This document shows positions 10,249 through 21,251 of a DNA stretch of 64,000 bases, piece after piece. The notes beneath the pieces are model-generated. The model did no database searches, was not told the DNA's origin, and worked only from the letters and a program-made list of their open reading frames with translations. Made by a program: the position numbers and the translations under genes. Positions within the stretch are counted from its first letter, which is position 1; each line of letters starts with the position of its first letter. The stretch covers positions 239,972,415-240,036,414 of the forward strand of contig NC_133656.1 of assembly GCF_009905375.1 (NCBI RefSeq), in the 5' to 3' direction. This stretch comes from Apium graveolens (taxonomy: Eukaryota; Streptophyta; Magnoliopsida; Apiales; Apiaceae).

Positions 10249-10440
10249 ATTATTTGCCAACGAGATTTCATGCTTGCCTCCGATCGTTGGCTATCATTTA
10301 TTTTTTCCTTATATTCTTGTAGCACTCGAGCCCAAAACTGACTTCGAGGCTAAGAATTACCGATTATTGGATCTTCAGTGACACTCAAGTAAGCTCGACA
10401 AATAGCTTCATCTTGCTCGGGAGTGAAAAGATTTTCCTCT
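10249..10440 (-). pseudogene. Myb/trihelix-like accessory gene remnant of PIF/Harbinger
   Basis: On the minus strand the reading NLFTPEQDEAICRAYLSVTE, then after a stop and frame change FWARVLQEYKEKIN...SMKSRWQIIQKCCNKF, matches the SANT/Myb-like DNA-binding protein encoded by the second gene of plant PIF/Harbinger elements. It is truncated and frame-broken, and is fused tail-to-head with the transposase remnant. Confidence 0.68.
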
Positions 10441-10900
10441 TATTGATAACATATCTCTTAAGCAGCTTTTGAAAAATAGTCTTTTGCAACATTAGCATAC
10501 ACATTTATATATACAATGTCACCCGAAACTCCCTTTTGCATTATTATTGGTTGCTCATTCTCCATAATTTTTTTGATTTCTCATTTAAAAAGCTTTTCTG
10601 GAGAATTTCCGTGTACCTTTTTTTTGCTAAATCAATTGTCGTGTACCTTGTAATTTGTAGACTATGGTTTCGAAAGCTTTTATCATTTTTCTTCTGGCTA
10701 AATAGGTTGCCTTTAGCATCACCATTCACCTCAGTCTTTTGGTATACTTGTTGGCAATATTTATCAAGAACAATAGCGGTTGCAATTAGGTCAACTTTGA
10801 GGTGCTAGCTGAAAACTCTTGTTGCTGTTTATTGCACCATTTCTATGGCGGCATAACCTCTTGTGTCTAACGTGATCCAGTGTCTTGCATAGATGTATTG
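10441..10900. other. Unassigned stretch right of the Harbinger remnant
   Basis: No recognisable coding sequence, RNA or transposon terminus is seen. Short frames on both strands do not resemble known proteins. Confidence 0.4.
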
Positions 10901-11031
10901 TACTCCATCCGTTTATCTGTTTGTTGACTTTTTAGGGTCAAATTGATCCAATCTTAATGAAAATTTTCTATAGTAGTAAGTTTTATCACAAAAAATTAAA
11001 CAAAACAAATAAATTAGGACGAAGGAAATAA
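10901..11031. mobile_element. Stowaway-like MITE
   Basis: The left end TACTCCATCCGTTT and the right end AGGACGAAGGAAATA form an imperfect inverted repeat of the CTCCCTCCGT-type that marks Stowaway/Tc1-mariner MITEs, which use a TA target. Length is about 131 bp with no coding capacity, as expected for the class. Confidence 0.58.
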
Positions 11032-13500
11032 TAAAGATACCATTTGACTGGCCTACTCAAATTCTGCAACTTCACGCTTTTCTTTAGATGGAGTTATCAA
11101 GTCATTGTATAATCAGATATATTGTTATAGCACCTTGCATAGTATAAATCGAACAGAGAGCACCCATTACATTTTTGTTGGATTGTTTTGCTAAATTATT
11201 TTTCCGGCATTAATAAGCGAAATTCTGTTTAAGTGGTACACAAATATTAAATTTGGCTCGCAAAGGTTGACTCAGTTGGTTAAGTATCTAGTTCTTTAAA
11301 TGCGATTTACCTTGTTCATGTGGTTTGCAGGCAAGGTCGTGGGAGGTAGCAGGTGCGGGTTCTCTATGATAAGAAAACGTATTAAACCCACCAACTTTGA
11401 TTTCACTTACCCAGTGCGCACCCGAAGAATAGCGACGGTTCTCTACAATAAAAAAAGTATTAAATTTAGTACCACCAAATTTGATTTAACTTATTCTCTA
11501 TCTTATAATTCCACTTTTGTATTTTTTTAAATTCTACTAAAATTTTTGGTTACACCCTTTATTTTATTACTGTATGTGTATCTTAATTATATTTTTATAT
11601 ATCTTAAGATTATATTAAGTTTGGTTTTATTTTTGTCATTTTATACTTCTACATGTCTTCTGCTAAGTTTAATTTTATTTTTATTTCCTTATACTTCTAC
11701 ATGTCTTATGACTCTATTAAGTTTGGTTGATTTTTCTTTATGCCTTTTGGCTTTAACCGTAGTGTTCTTAATTTTTTTATGTATTTCTAATTCAATATAT
11801 TATACGTTTTTGGTTTCATCAACTTTTAATTTCACTCCTTCTTAAATTTCATTATAACTCTAAATGTATAATTTTTATTTTTCTTTTACTTCTATATGAC
11901 TTATAATATTATACTAGCCAATAACTCGTGCGATTCACGATTGTTTTAAATAACTGTAATTATATTTTTTAATTTTAATATTCTATTAATTATTTTATTT
12001 TAATAATTTTAACATAATCAATATGGGAAATCATCTTTAATTCAATTTTAACCTTGGTTTAGCCTTCAATTGTACCCATTATTTTGTTATACCTAAAACA
12101 CATTATATCGACAAAATCCACGTAATTATATTCAAATTTTATTATCATTTATTAATGTTCAGATATATTATAGATATATATTAAACCATAATATATATAT
12201 ATATATATATATTAGCTGGTCTAATTATTTTTTGATTTATTCTTTTATCTTGGATTACTTTATAAATTTATTTTAGCTCGGGTGATAGTATATTATTTTT
12301 TGTTTATCCGGCCATATCTTACGAATTAACGAATTGTGTCCAGTTTTATTTTAATAAAATAATATTATCTCTAGTTTCGTTTTTATAAAATAATATGGAT
12401 ATTGTAGCATAGAAGAAAACCTTTCATTATATAAGACATTTATATCAACCAAATTCAAATAATTATATTTAATTTGTCTTTTTTATATTTTAATTCGGGT
12501 TGAATATTATTTAAGTTTAGCCTGGATAAGTAATATATATTATTTGTTTTAACTCGATGTCATTATATCAACCAACGAATTAGTAGTATTTAGTTTCAGT
12601 CTGGATGAGTACTATAACTATATATTTTTTTAAACAGCACCGAGTAATATTTATTATTGTGTTTTAACCCGATATAACGAATCAACTAACTATATTTAGT
12701 TTTTTTATTTTTATTTTTAACCAGGATTAGTAGTATAATATTGTTTAAACATGTATGAATAGTGTATACTATTTTCTTATATCACGGGTGGTCATTCTAT
12801 CAACCAATTATTCTAATTCTAATCTTGTTTTAGATCAGTTCGATAGGATAACTTTTTAGGCCCGGGTGATTAATACATATTTTTTTTCTAGCAAGAAATC
12901 ATTATACATATTTAATTATTTTGTTTTTAAACCAAATTTCATTTCATTTAGTTTATATGTGGGAGGAACAAGAATATTTTTAATAAATAAATATATTTTA
13001 AAATATACGAATAACTTAATTCTTGCTTATATATGATTCGTAGAATAAATTTGAGAATTTTGATACTTTTTAAAGATTTTATGATCCGTTTGAAATTTAA
13101 ATCAAGTATTGTTTTTTTATTTTATTGATAAATATAATTAAAAAAATGAATTATTTACTTAAAAGTCATATTTAAATGTTTCATATATATATATATAAGA
13201 AACTAGCAAATATATGGGTATTAATTATATTTTGTGGAATATGTGATGTAATGACTAGTAAAAGTAGCAAATATATTTGGGTGTTTGTTATTTTGCGTAA
13301 TTATATGTTGAGTTGAATGTTATGTAATTAACTGAAAATTGATAGGATAAGAATTAAGTTGTTTCTTAATTTGGGTTGGTTTGTTATTGGATTATGGGTA
13401 TTACCCAATTGGGTTTTCAATTAGGGTTTATAGCCAAATTGGGTCTTGGGAGAAAGAATGGTGAAAATTGGGTTTTCAAATTAGGGTTTATAAGTTCTAC
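11032..13500. other. Long AT-rich region without genes
   Basis: About 2.5 kb of highly AT-rich sequence with no credible gene. It contains a TTGACTCAGTTGGTTAAGT stretch at about 11266 that weakly recalls a tRNA-type A box, a possible Helitron terminus at 11914, a TA run at about 12190-12213 and a 145-bp dispersed repeat at 12937-13081. Many stretches look like diverged transposon DNA of unknown type. Confidence 0.45.
12937..13081. repeat. 145-bp dispersed repeat, copy 1
   Basis: This stretch, starting TTTCATTTCATTTAGTTTAT and ending TTTTTAAAGATTTTA, recurs in the same orientation at 26321-26465 with almost no differences. It has no coding capacity. It marks a recent dispersed duplication. 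Confidence 0.9.
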
Positions 13501-13507
13501 TATTACT

Positions 13508-13605
<98 letters not shown>
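13508..13605. repeat. (TTA)n microsatellite, about 32 units
   Basis: An uninterrupted trinucleotide run of about 97 bp. Read in one frame it gives a long leucine tract, but this is not evidence of a gene. It is probably highly length-polymorphic. Confidence 0.97.
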
Positions 13606-13729
13606 GTGTTCTGAGAATTATTTCATATACAGAGGTTCAGAAAGCATATTTTTATTTTAAAAAATAAAAAAAACTGGTTGAAATACCCATTTTGAGAACG
13701 GATATTCGGACATATACCTAATCGGAGAA

Positions 13730-13802
13730 AGCTTATTTCGTCGATATTTTTTGAGCTTATTTCGTCGATATTTTTTGAGCTTATTTCGTCGATATTTTTT
13801 GC
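13730..13802. repeat. Three tandem copies of a 24-bp unit
   Basis: The unit AGCTTATTTCGTCGATATTT plus TTTG is repeated three times at a 24-bp period (starts at 13730, 13754 and 13778) without visible mismatch in the core. Being a multiple of three, it keeps a reading frame open on both strands, which explains the short frames there. Confidence 0.95.
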
Positions 13803-14379
13803 TGTATTTCTCAAATTTGGTATTTTGGTCACCAATTTTAAAAAATGTCGTATTTTTGGCCACCGTCCCCTTAAATCATCTAATTTTCAAAATAATAAAA
13901 CTAAGATCAACTATTGATTGCCAAAACAAATTGATTTTCGTTAAGCCTAATTTTTTTTGCAGAAATTGGTTTTGCCAAAATCTTGTGCTTTTAAGTTTTA
14001 AACACGCATTAAAAGACCTAGGCATTCTCTATTATAGCCTCTTAAAAACTTTAGCCATAACACAAAATAAACTTTTATTAGAACATGAAGTACTGAATAA
14101 GAAAAATGTTGACAGATTGACAGTGTCTTGAACAATATATCAGCTGCTCATCAATGCATGCAGAAACTGGCATGTCTTAGCTTTGTGCATCAAGCTGCAG
14201 GAAGAATTGAGAGTAAAAAACTTGCGCATGCAGATCTTGAAATCCTTGCAGTTGCAGCTTAATAATTGATAGAGAACTTCTTCATCTTGGTTATGATCAG
14301 TCTGAATGTGGGATAGCAATTTGAAAACCAGGGAACTCTTAATACACTACTTCGTAATACTCAACCTAATTCTATATGA
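13803..14379. other. Unassigned AT-rich stretch
   Basis: No gene is recognised. Short frames with FLATVPLNHLIFKI-like reading do not match a known family. The segment ends where the NST1-like repeat T2 begins. Confidence 0.4.
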
Positions 14380-15240
14380 TTGTGTAGTTTAAGATGATTG
14401 AATAAAGCACACACAATTCACCCGAGACTTTATGATTAAGTTGGAACATGAGTTTCATAGTAAATAAGAAGAATGCATAGAGAATGGAAGTAATTTCTCG
14501 AGTGATTCAAGATTCAAGATTCAAACTTCCAGAAGCAGCACTCACAATTAGGTCAGTTATTTCAACTACATTAATTCTGATAAAAAATGGCCTCAAATAG
14601 AAAAAAAAAATAAAGGTTTGCATTTATAACATTTGAAGTCACCTGTTCAATATAAGGATAATAAGTAAAGAAAATCAACAGATAAATCAAGTAAGAATCA
14701 GAAGCCGAAAGACTTTCCTCTGAGAGAAAGCTCATTGTGTTTGGAAATACCAAGTGCTCAAACATTCATCACTTGGACAAGAGTAAAACCAGATTTGAAG
14801 TATCATAGGCCTTATGAATTATGAAATGTAGGAGTTTTGGTTTTCCTCCCATACTGCTACATTTGATTGTTTTTGCATAGGTTCCAGAATGCCTTGAGCT
14901 TGCAAATACATATGACTAACATCAGGGTTTCCATTGCCATTTTCTTTTGAGGTGCTTGAAAATATAAAGATTCAACTGTATGTTAAGATTGCTAGTCCAC
15001 ACTTGTCAATGTGCTATCAACACTTTGTTACAGTGTTCTTCTACATTTTGTCTTCTATAGTACCTGGCCTTTGTGTTTTCTCTACAACAGAAATCACATA
15101 ATATCTTAATGACACAAATAAGACGCGAAATTGTTTGATCATAAGCAGACCCCCAACTACAATGCTCATTGTGTAGTTTAAGACGATTGAACAAAGCATG
15201 CAGAATTCATCCGAGACCTTATCAAGTTGGAATATGATTT
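14380..15240 (-). repeat. NST1-like gene tail repeat T2 and downstream flank
   Basis: The left part (to about 14970) is a tail copy with an internal deletion relative to T10 at 63.1-63.7 kb: it jumps from the segment GTATCATAGGCCTTATGAAT directly to GTAGGAGTTTTGGTTTTCCT. The right part (14941-15240) is nearly identical to 63700-64000. It includes short minus-strand reading such as LQAQGILE that belongs to the NST1-like tail. No gene can be expressed from it. Confidence 0.75.
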
Positions 15241-16200
15241 TTATATTAAACAAGAAAAAATCATAGTTAATTGAAGTGATTTGTCAATTGATTCAAGATA
15301 TCAACATCGGAAGCAGCACTCACAATTAGGTATAAATATTTCAACTACAATAATTCAAAAAAAATTGGCCTCAAATAAAAAAAAGTTTGCATTTTAAACA
15401 TTTAAAGTCACATGTTTTATACAAAGAAAATAAGTTAAGAAAACATATCAATATCAAGTAAGTATCAGAAGTTGATAAATTTTCCTCAGAGAGGAAGCTT
15501 ATTGTTTTTGGAAATACCAAGTGCTCAAAACATTAACACCTGGAAACGCAACCAGAATATTGAAGTATCATAGGCCTTACAGAACCCTACTGATCCTATT
15601 TGAGAAGATGGAAAATTTTATCCCCTTATTAGTCGCAAATAGATTGTATCCTTCAAAGGAATCTCTCTTATTGCTTGTAAGTTCCCCTTCATTATGATGG
15701 ATAAACTTGACCAAATTATTACCTCCAGCAGAATCCTATGATGGCAGAAAATCTGATTTAGATGCATCCGCAAGAGCAAATGGACTACCAGAATGGAAAC
15801 AGGAGAAACCCTTATCGGCAGCCAGTGAGATGTCGGAGTTTAGGTTTTCCTCACCTGCTGCTGCATTTGGTCCTGTTTCTCTGGAATTCCTTGAGCTTGC
15901 AAATACATAAGACCAACATCTAGGTTTCCGTTGCCATTAATTTTTTTTGATACTTCTCCTGGGGTGTGAATTCTTTGCCCTTCTAACAAGCAGCTTCTGA
16001 AAGGCTCACCTCCATTTGCTATTTGCTTGTCATCCATCACAACTTCTTCACATTCACGAACACCAGTCTGTAGGCGTAGTGGGGCATCTGTACCGTCTGC
16101 ATATTCTGAACTCTGACATGTTTCTTTATTAAGATGGAATCTATTGTGGCCATTATTTCCCCTTCCTACAATAAGGCACCTACATCATAACAATAGTATA
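15241..16200 (-). pseudogene. NST1-like gene tail repeat T3 (copy B C-terminal exon)
   Basis: On the minus strand the stretch reads GVRECEEVVMDDKQIANGG, IRSC/FRSCLLEGQRIHTPGEVS and MYLQAQGIPEKQ, matching the C-terminal exon of copy A (37856-39003). A stop after QQQVRKT (15840-15842) breaks the frame, and the terminal part continues in other frames to about 15600. This is probably the remnant of the last exon belonging to the same ancestral gene as exons 1-2 at 16922-18108, but a foreign WRKY-bearing segment and other DNA now lie between them and exons 3-8 are gone. Confidence 0.78.
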
Positions 16201-16600
16201 TCCTTCATACCAAATTTTTTTGACAAATAAACCCTGGTTTATTGCTAATATCAACTAAGAAACTTGAAATAGAATTTTTCAGTTAAACTTGAAAAACAAA
16301 TTGATGGCTATTGTAAACCCTATTTCTGTCCAAAATTAAATATTGTGTAGAACAGTGTAACTGCAAATTTCAGTATTTCCGTTAATTTCTCCAGAACTAT
16401 TATACATTCCCATTTCATGCTTCCAGTAACTTTTCCTGCAAGACCCTGACAAAAGAGCAATGTCAGTGGTCCTAAATTAATCCCAAATTTTTCCTCAAAT
16501 CGTTTTTTATTGAGAGCTCTGGAATTACTCGGGACAACAACTACGCTTTTAAGCATTAAACATGTATTGAACCACAACCTTCGCATTCTATTTATAGCTT
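16201..16600. other. Unassigned segment between tail T3 and WRKY fragment
   Basis: A minus-strand frame of about 88 residues (16320-16586) reads LNKKRFEEKFGINLGPLTLL and VTGSMKWECIIVLEKL; I do not recognise it. It may be part of the inserted segment that also carries the WRKY fragment. Confidence 0.35.
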
Positions 16601-16639
16601 TTTGAAAACTTGATACATAAACATAGAAAAAGCCTTTCC

Positions 16640-16811
16640 ATCATAGAGGAAAGGGGTGTTTTTTACTGGGAAAGGGGTGTCTTTCACATGTTTTTGGCCG
16701 TATTTCCTCCATCTAAATCCATCATCCATGTTATCAATATCAGTCCTGGTGAGGAAAGCAAATTTATTCTCTTTTTTCTTTTGGGTGCTCATATTTTTGG
16801 GCTTGAACCTG
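16640..16811 (-). pseudogene. WRKY transcription factor fragment
   Basis: WRKY proteins bind W-box DNA through a WRKYGQK beta-strand followed by a zinc finger. On the minus strand this fragment reads AFLTRTDIDNMDDGFRWRKY then GQKHVKDTPFP, an unmistakable WRKY core of group-IIc type. It begins after a consensus acceptor (TTTGCAG at about 16812-16818). After VKDTPFP the sequence loses homology, and the C2H2 zinc finger is absent, so the domain could not fold normally. It sits 110 bp from exon 2 of NST1-like copy B, where exon 3 of that gene would be expected, and so marks a rearrangement inside the duplicated gene. Confidence 0.85.
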
Positions 16812-16921
16812 CAAATCAACATACCCCAAAGACGACGACATTCATTAAACAAAAATTCATCACATTAAAAATTTAAAGAACAAAAGTAAATGACTGATCA
16901 ACGGACGTAGAGTGTGATTAC

Positions 16922-18108
16922 CTTCTGGATCCCCTTAAAAGAGCTCGACTGAATGTAGCAATCCAAAAGAGTGAGGGACTCATCCCTAGTTGTGGTCAGA
17001 CATCCCCAAGGATGAACGGAAGGATCTTGATCATCACATTGAGATAAACCACCAACAATTTGAGATTCTTGAATTCCCGGTCTGTTGCAAGAAAGATGAG
17101 CAACAGCTCCGTCCTGCTTGGAAGACTTCCCATACTTGAAGATCCCGGAAAACTCTTCATCCAAAAAACGAAAACATCTGGGACAAAAGATGACCTTGCG
17201 AACTTGCTTCAGGAATGTTTGTTTATCAACTTTCAAAAGCTCCTGACGCCCATGTCGTGGCAAACCGTTCCAGAACTAAATCTACAGAAAAGAAATACAT
17301 TTGATATCAGTCACAACAACATATTAAATGTAACACAAACTGAATACCCGCACTCCAGTTCAATCTCAGACAAATCAACATATCAATAAATAATTAGTAC
17401 TCTTCATAGTAAATACTAATAACAATTAAATTAAAAATTGCTCAATGACAAGGAAATCACTGTCATAAAATCAAAGTTGTCCCGTTTTAATTTATATTTG
17501 ACTTTTCAACACGTTGATAAAAAATCACTTAAAATGGGACGGAAGTGGTAGTTTAAAAAAACAAACGTTCTTGAAATCAAATAACTAGGCATATAAATCA
17601 AACCACACACACAGAATTGAAAACAATGTAGATTCGCTAACATCAAGTATGGACACAATATTTTTGTTCAATCTCGACAAATCAAACACACACACATAAT
17701 TGAAAACAATATACCTTCGCTAACATCAGTTATGGACACAACATTTTGGTTTAATTTCAACAAACCAATTAATAAATGGTACTCTTCATAGTAAATACTA
17801 ATAAAAATTTAATTAAAAATTACTCCATGATAAGGACATCATCAATTCTACACCCACAAAATTTACTCCCATTTTAACTGATGTTTCACTTCTCAACACG
17901 TAAATAAAAGTCAATTAAAATGGGACGGACATAGTAATCAGAAAAAAATAAGATCTACCGAAATCAAACAACTAAACATATAAATCAAACCACATACACA
18001 ACATAACACAAAACACACTCATGATTGAAAACAATGTACCTTCTGAAGCTGATCAAAGCTAGCTTTAGTTGTCGACATGGCCTCATTTCCGTGTGTTGAT
18101 TTCTCCAT
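16922..18108 (-). pseudogene. NST1-like copy B, exons 1-2 only
   Basis: Exon 1 (18040-18108) encodes MEKSTHGNEAM...FDQLQK and ends in a GT donor. Exon 2 (16922-17275) starts after an AG acceptor with FWNGLPRHGRQELLKVDKQT, contains the CxxC pair CPRC and the motif DPSVHPWGCLTTTRDESLTL, and ends at a GT donor. Both exons are open. The same architecture is seen in copies A and C. The family is a conserved plant protein often labelled stress response NST1-related; that label is from memory and its biochemical role is not known to me. Exons 3-8 do not follow; a WRKY fragment does. This copy could make only a truncated product. Confidence 0.8.
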
Positions 18109-19660
18109 CTTGGAAACTCGACACCTTGTACAATGTATTCACGTTCAATGACTGATCATTAACAAACAAAAGACAAGCAGTTGTGATTTATATATTCATG
18201 ATCTCGAAAATTATAAATCATACAAATAATCTATCAAGTACACGAAGTTGATTGAAAGATCAAGGGAACAAACATAAAGAACTACAAAAACATAAAACGT
18301 ACAGATGATAGCGCTGACAAGTGCTTGAAAGTACTCTGTAATATTTGAGCAGTGCCTGCACATACATTTATAGTAGATTTCAAGTTGACTAGGTGTGGTG
18401 ATAAGAAATTATAACCAGCTGTTTTCAGACCATGGTTTTTTGGATTTTTTTTTTATTTACTTTTCGAATATCTTAGGGATTATTTCATTCATATTATTAA
18501 TGAAAGATACACTCATTTTATTTTCTTTTTTGACTTTTTGAGATCTTTTCTTGAGCGTATTAATTTGTTTTAGTATCCGCAATAAATAGTGAGAATCCAT
18601 TATATATTGTGTCGATTTGGGTTGGTTGGGATAGCAACTAAATTCTACAAATCATAAAGATGTCAAAAAATTATATATGGAACACAAGTGAATTCATTAA
18701 TATTGTCTTTGGCATGGATAGTGATGTTATTTACAAGATAATTGAAGCTTAAATATTAAATTTTGGAGTTCATCTATCAATTTCCAATATTTATTAGATA
18801 AACTATAGGTTTTGAAAGTTATGATCGGAGTTGTCAATTTAAATTTTCAAATGAATTTTATTATTAATATTTTGAATTTGAAATAAAATTCAAATCCAAA
18901 TCTATGTTACTTATTTGGTTAATTCCAATCTTTCAAACAAAATCCAGTTCTCAAGTGTTTGTATTTTAAGCTCTGATATCTTTGGGAAATGATATCTTTG
19001 GTAAATGACAACAATACATGATATTTAGATTTCATTTTAGAAGAAGTATCTATGTTTTCTATGTTAGATATTGATTGAAATTAGTAGTATTTTGATCATA
19101 GATTTTGAAATTTTGTAATGATCTTTAATAAATAAGAGTGCTTAATATTTTATTATAATTTTAACGAGATTCAATGATGAAGCATGTTGTAAATTTTTTC
19201 TTGCTTGTTTTCTTTTATAAAAATCGATCTCATATCTTTTAAATATAATGTCTTATTGGGTTGGGCTATATAAGAAAATTGGATCAAACACATAATTTCG
19301 TAAGAATTGGACATATGTTGGTTTGGGACTTATAGCGAGTCCAGGAACAAAATAAAAAATAAAATTTGTTTAATGATCCGACTCTGACAAGTGATCAAAG
19401 GTCTGAATGTCTGATAATCCACAAGCAGCATTCACAAATTATGCCCGATAATCCCCACTAATCCATTTATTTTTACAAAAGAAATGAACTGATATGCTAA
19501 AAAAATCAAACGACTTAAATTCTTAACTGCACTATTTACCAAAACGAAGATAAATGAAACAATCAAGCATCAGAAACTGATAGATTTTCCTATGAGAAAA
19601 AGCTTAATGGTTTGAACATGGAGAGGACACATTCCAGACTGAAGTATCAGAGGCCATTAG
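18109..19660 (-). repeat. Upstream region of NST1-like copy B (empty-site reference)
   Basis: About 1.55 kb of AT-rich DNA upstream of exon 1, closely similar to 41916-43500 upstream of copy A and, with interruptions, to 51980-62110 upstream of copy C. It carries no transposon at the three positions where copy C has CACTA-2, the MULE and the Helitron. The promoter of the family should lie within the part nearest 18109; no specific element is assigned. Confidence 0.85.
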
Positions 19661-20200
19661 AACGTTCTCATTCCTAACTTAGAAGATAGGAAATTATATT
19701 CCCTTGCACGACGCAAATAGATTGTATTCTTCAATGAAATCTTTTGTATTACATGTGAGATTGCCTTTACTATCTTGGTTAGTCTTGCCTTTACATGTGA
19801 GATTGCCTTGTCATTAGCTTGTGATGTGTCGATGTTTAAGTTTTTCTCGACTGATGCATTTGCTTGTGTTTGCGTAGGATCCTGCTTTGGTTGAACATCC
19901 CTCTGCAGGCTATGGGAGGGTAATGCAGCTAGATGGATGCACTGAGCTTGCAAATTCATATGAGTAACATCAGTGTTGTCATTGACATTTTCTTTTGGTA
20001 CTATTGCTGGAACATAAATTCTACTCTTGTCCAACGGGCAGCTTCTAATAGGCTCACCTCCAGTTTCTATTTGCTTTTTATCCACCACAGAGTCTTCGCA
20101 TTTGTGAACCCTGACCTGAAGGATTTGTGTGGTTTCTCTCTATTCACGGATTTTTTACTACCACAACTATATATTAGTAATGTAGTCTGTTAGAGTGAGC
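19657..20200 (-). pseudogene. NST1-like tail T4, chimeric partner of PB1-like segment
   Basis: On the minus strand a continuous frame gives CEDSVVDKKQIETGGEPIRS, LDKSRIYVPAIVPKENVN, AQCIHLAALPSHSLQRD and a C-terminus REYNFLSSKLGMRTF, matching the tail of copies A and C. Just upstream, at about 20180-20270 in a different frame, MSRRSNLGNKLTLTDYI matches copy A sequence RSAKKFTLGDHINYS. Still further upstream is a PB1-like domain and not the rest of the NST1-like gene. The tail is longer and less broken than most other tail copies. Confidence 0.75.
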
Positions 20201-20632
20201 TTATTTCCCAAGTTAGATCGTCTGGACATATTGAAAGAGGCATAATGAGGCTTACAAATATACTCAATGAAAAATCCCATGATTCATTGTCATATTCAGG
20301 ACCGTTTGAGCTTGTATACAAGTTTATCATCTTACAATTATTACAGTCAACCATTTCAATCACCAAATCCAGGTCTTTATCAGTTTCAAGAGGAATAATA
20401 TTATCGGGACACATACCTACATTTTCATTTAGAAACAACCAAATATCCACTGTTTGAGTAGTACACCTTACTTGGCCAAGCATAATTTCAATTTCAACTA
20501 AGTTAAATTTCATGTTTAAGCACATATCAAAATAAGCTATCTCTCCCCGTAAATAACTATTGAATTCCTCGGTGAATTTTCTGCCAAAATGAAGTTTAAT
20601 TGTAAAGAAACCATACACATCTGCATAAATTT
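20190..20632 (-). pseudogene. PB1-like domain head, chimera copy 1
   Basis: The minus-strand frame begins after an AG acceptor (TTTATGCAG at about 20624-20632) and reads YGFFTIKLHFGRKFTEEF, then GEIAYFDMCLN, DIWLFLNENVGMCPDNI and LETDKDLDLVIEMVDCNNCK. This layout resembles the PB1-like N-terminal domain found in plant MULE-type transposase genes (compare the MULE at 56164-56511). Unlike the copies at 29.6 and 62.3 kb, it has no stop in the middle of the domain. After CKMINLYTSS...ESWDFS the sequence runs into the NST1-like tail in another frame. The function of the chimera is unknown and it may be inert. Confidence 0.68.
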
Positions 20633-21251
20633 AGGGTTTCACATCAAATAAGGCATATGCATTACACAATTTCTTAACAAGGACCACATCACATATACTA
20701 ATCAAGTGATGAAATAAAGACATTGGGGACCACATACATAAAATACACTACTTTATACTTCCTATATCTCCCCGCTTCAACCATAAACAAATAACAAAAA
20801 TCCATACTCCATAAAAATATACATGCACTGCTACTCATATCAACAAATAGAAGACAAAGATGGTTACCCTCGTAGTCAGGAATTTCGTTGCTAGTGGGTA
20901 GACTGTAATCCCCAACCTTCGCTCCTTCACTTGATTCGGCCGCATCGTTTGGGTTTTGGGCTGCATCCTTTGGGTTTGGGTTTTGGACTTCTCTATCACC
21001 GTCAATAACAATTCTTTATCGCCCTCTCATCGTATAGATTGAATTCGCTAATTTAAGAAATAGGTTTTAGAGAGATAGAGACGATTGATTTAACTTCTAA
21101 TCATTTGTTTTATGTTTTATTACACCTAATGGACGATCTATTAATTTGGACCTTTTTGCCCTGTCCTTTTTTAACGTTAACGGGGTAATTTAACGGAAGA
21201 GGGTCAAAGGGGTGTAACATCTGCCGCCACGAAAAGTAAAGGAATGCGTAC
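20633..21251 (-). repeat. 5' flank of PB1 chimera, copy 1
   Basis: Conserved with 29770-30390 and 62450-62805, including an AGGGTTTCACATCAAAT block and, near its end, GGGTGTAACAT...GCCGCCACG...GGAATGCGTAC. It may include the promoter and 5' leader of the PB1 element. The conserved flank stops at 21251, where Copia-B begins. Confidence 0.75.

Larger units (their letters stand above)
9533..10440 (+). mobile_element. PIF/Harbinger-like element, internal-deletion derivative
   Basis: At the left, TTAGAGCAAGTCCAATGCTAG (from about 9530) looks like a PIF/Harbinger terminus preceded by the TTA target site this superfamily uses. Inside are the beginning of a HARBI1/ALP1-like transposase on the plus strand and, head-on, part of the Myb/trihelix-like accessory gene on the minus strand. 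These are the two genes such elements normally carry. The two remnants meet near 10245, so the DDE catalytic core and most of the region between them are gone. No convincing right terminal inverted repeat was found, so the right end is approximate. Confidence 0.7.

Noticed and set aside
11263..11400. tRNA-derived SINE with an A-box-like TCAGTTGGTTAAGT
   Set aside because: The B box is not convincing, there is no clear 3' tail and no target duplication.
11546..11845. A 99-residue hydrophobic frame resembling a membrane protein
   Set aside because: It is low-complexity T-rich DNA that encodes Leu/Phe by composition, and has no family resemblance.
13503..13610. CRISPR-like or regulatory regular repeat
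   Set aside because: It is a plain trinucleotide microsatellite in a plant genome.
13376..13660. A 94-residue frame with a long poly-leucine run
   Set aside because: It is the translation of the TTA microsatellite and has no homology outside it.
13623..13863. Short frames with KNIDEISSK-like and KKYRRNKL-like repeats on the minus strand
   Set aside because: They are the 24-bp tandem repeat read in different frames, not a repeat protein.
17060..17389. Plus-strand frames over NST1-like exon 2 (also at 40766 and 50777)
   Set aside because: They are antisense to the exon, and their conservation between copies follows from the duplicated DNA.
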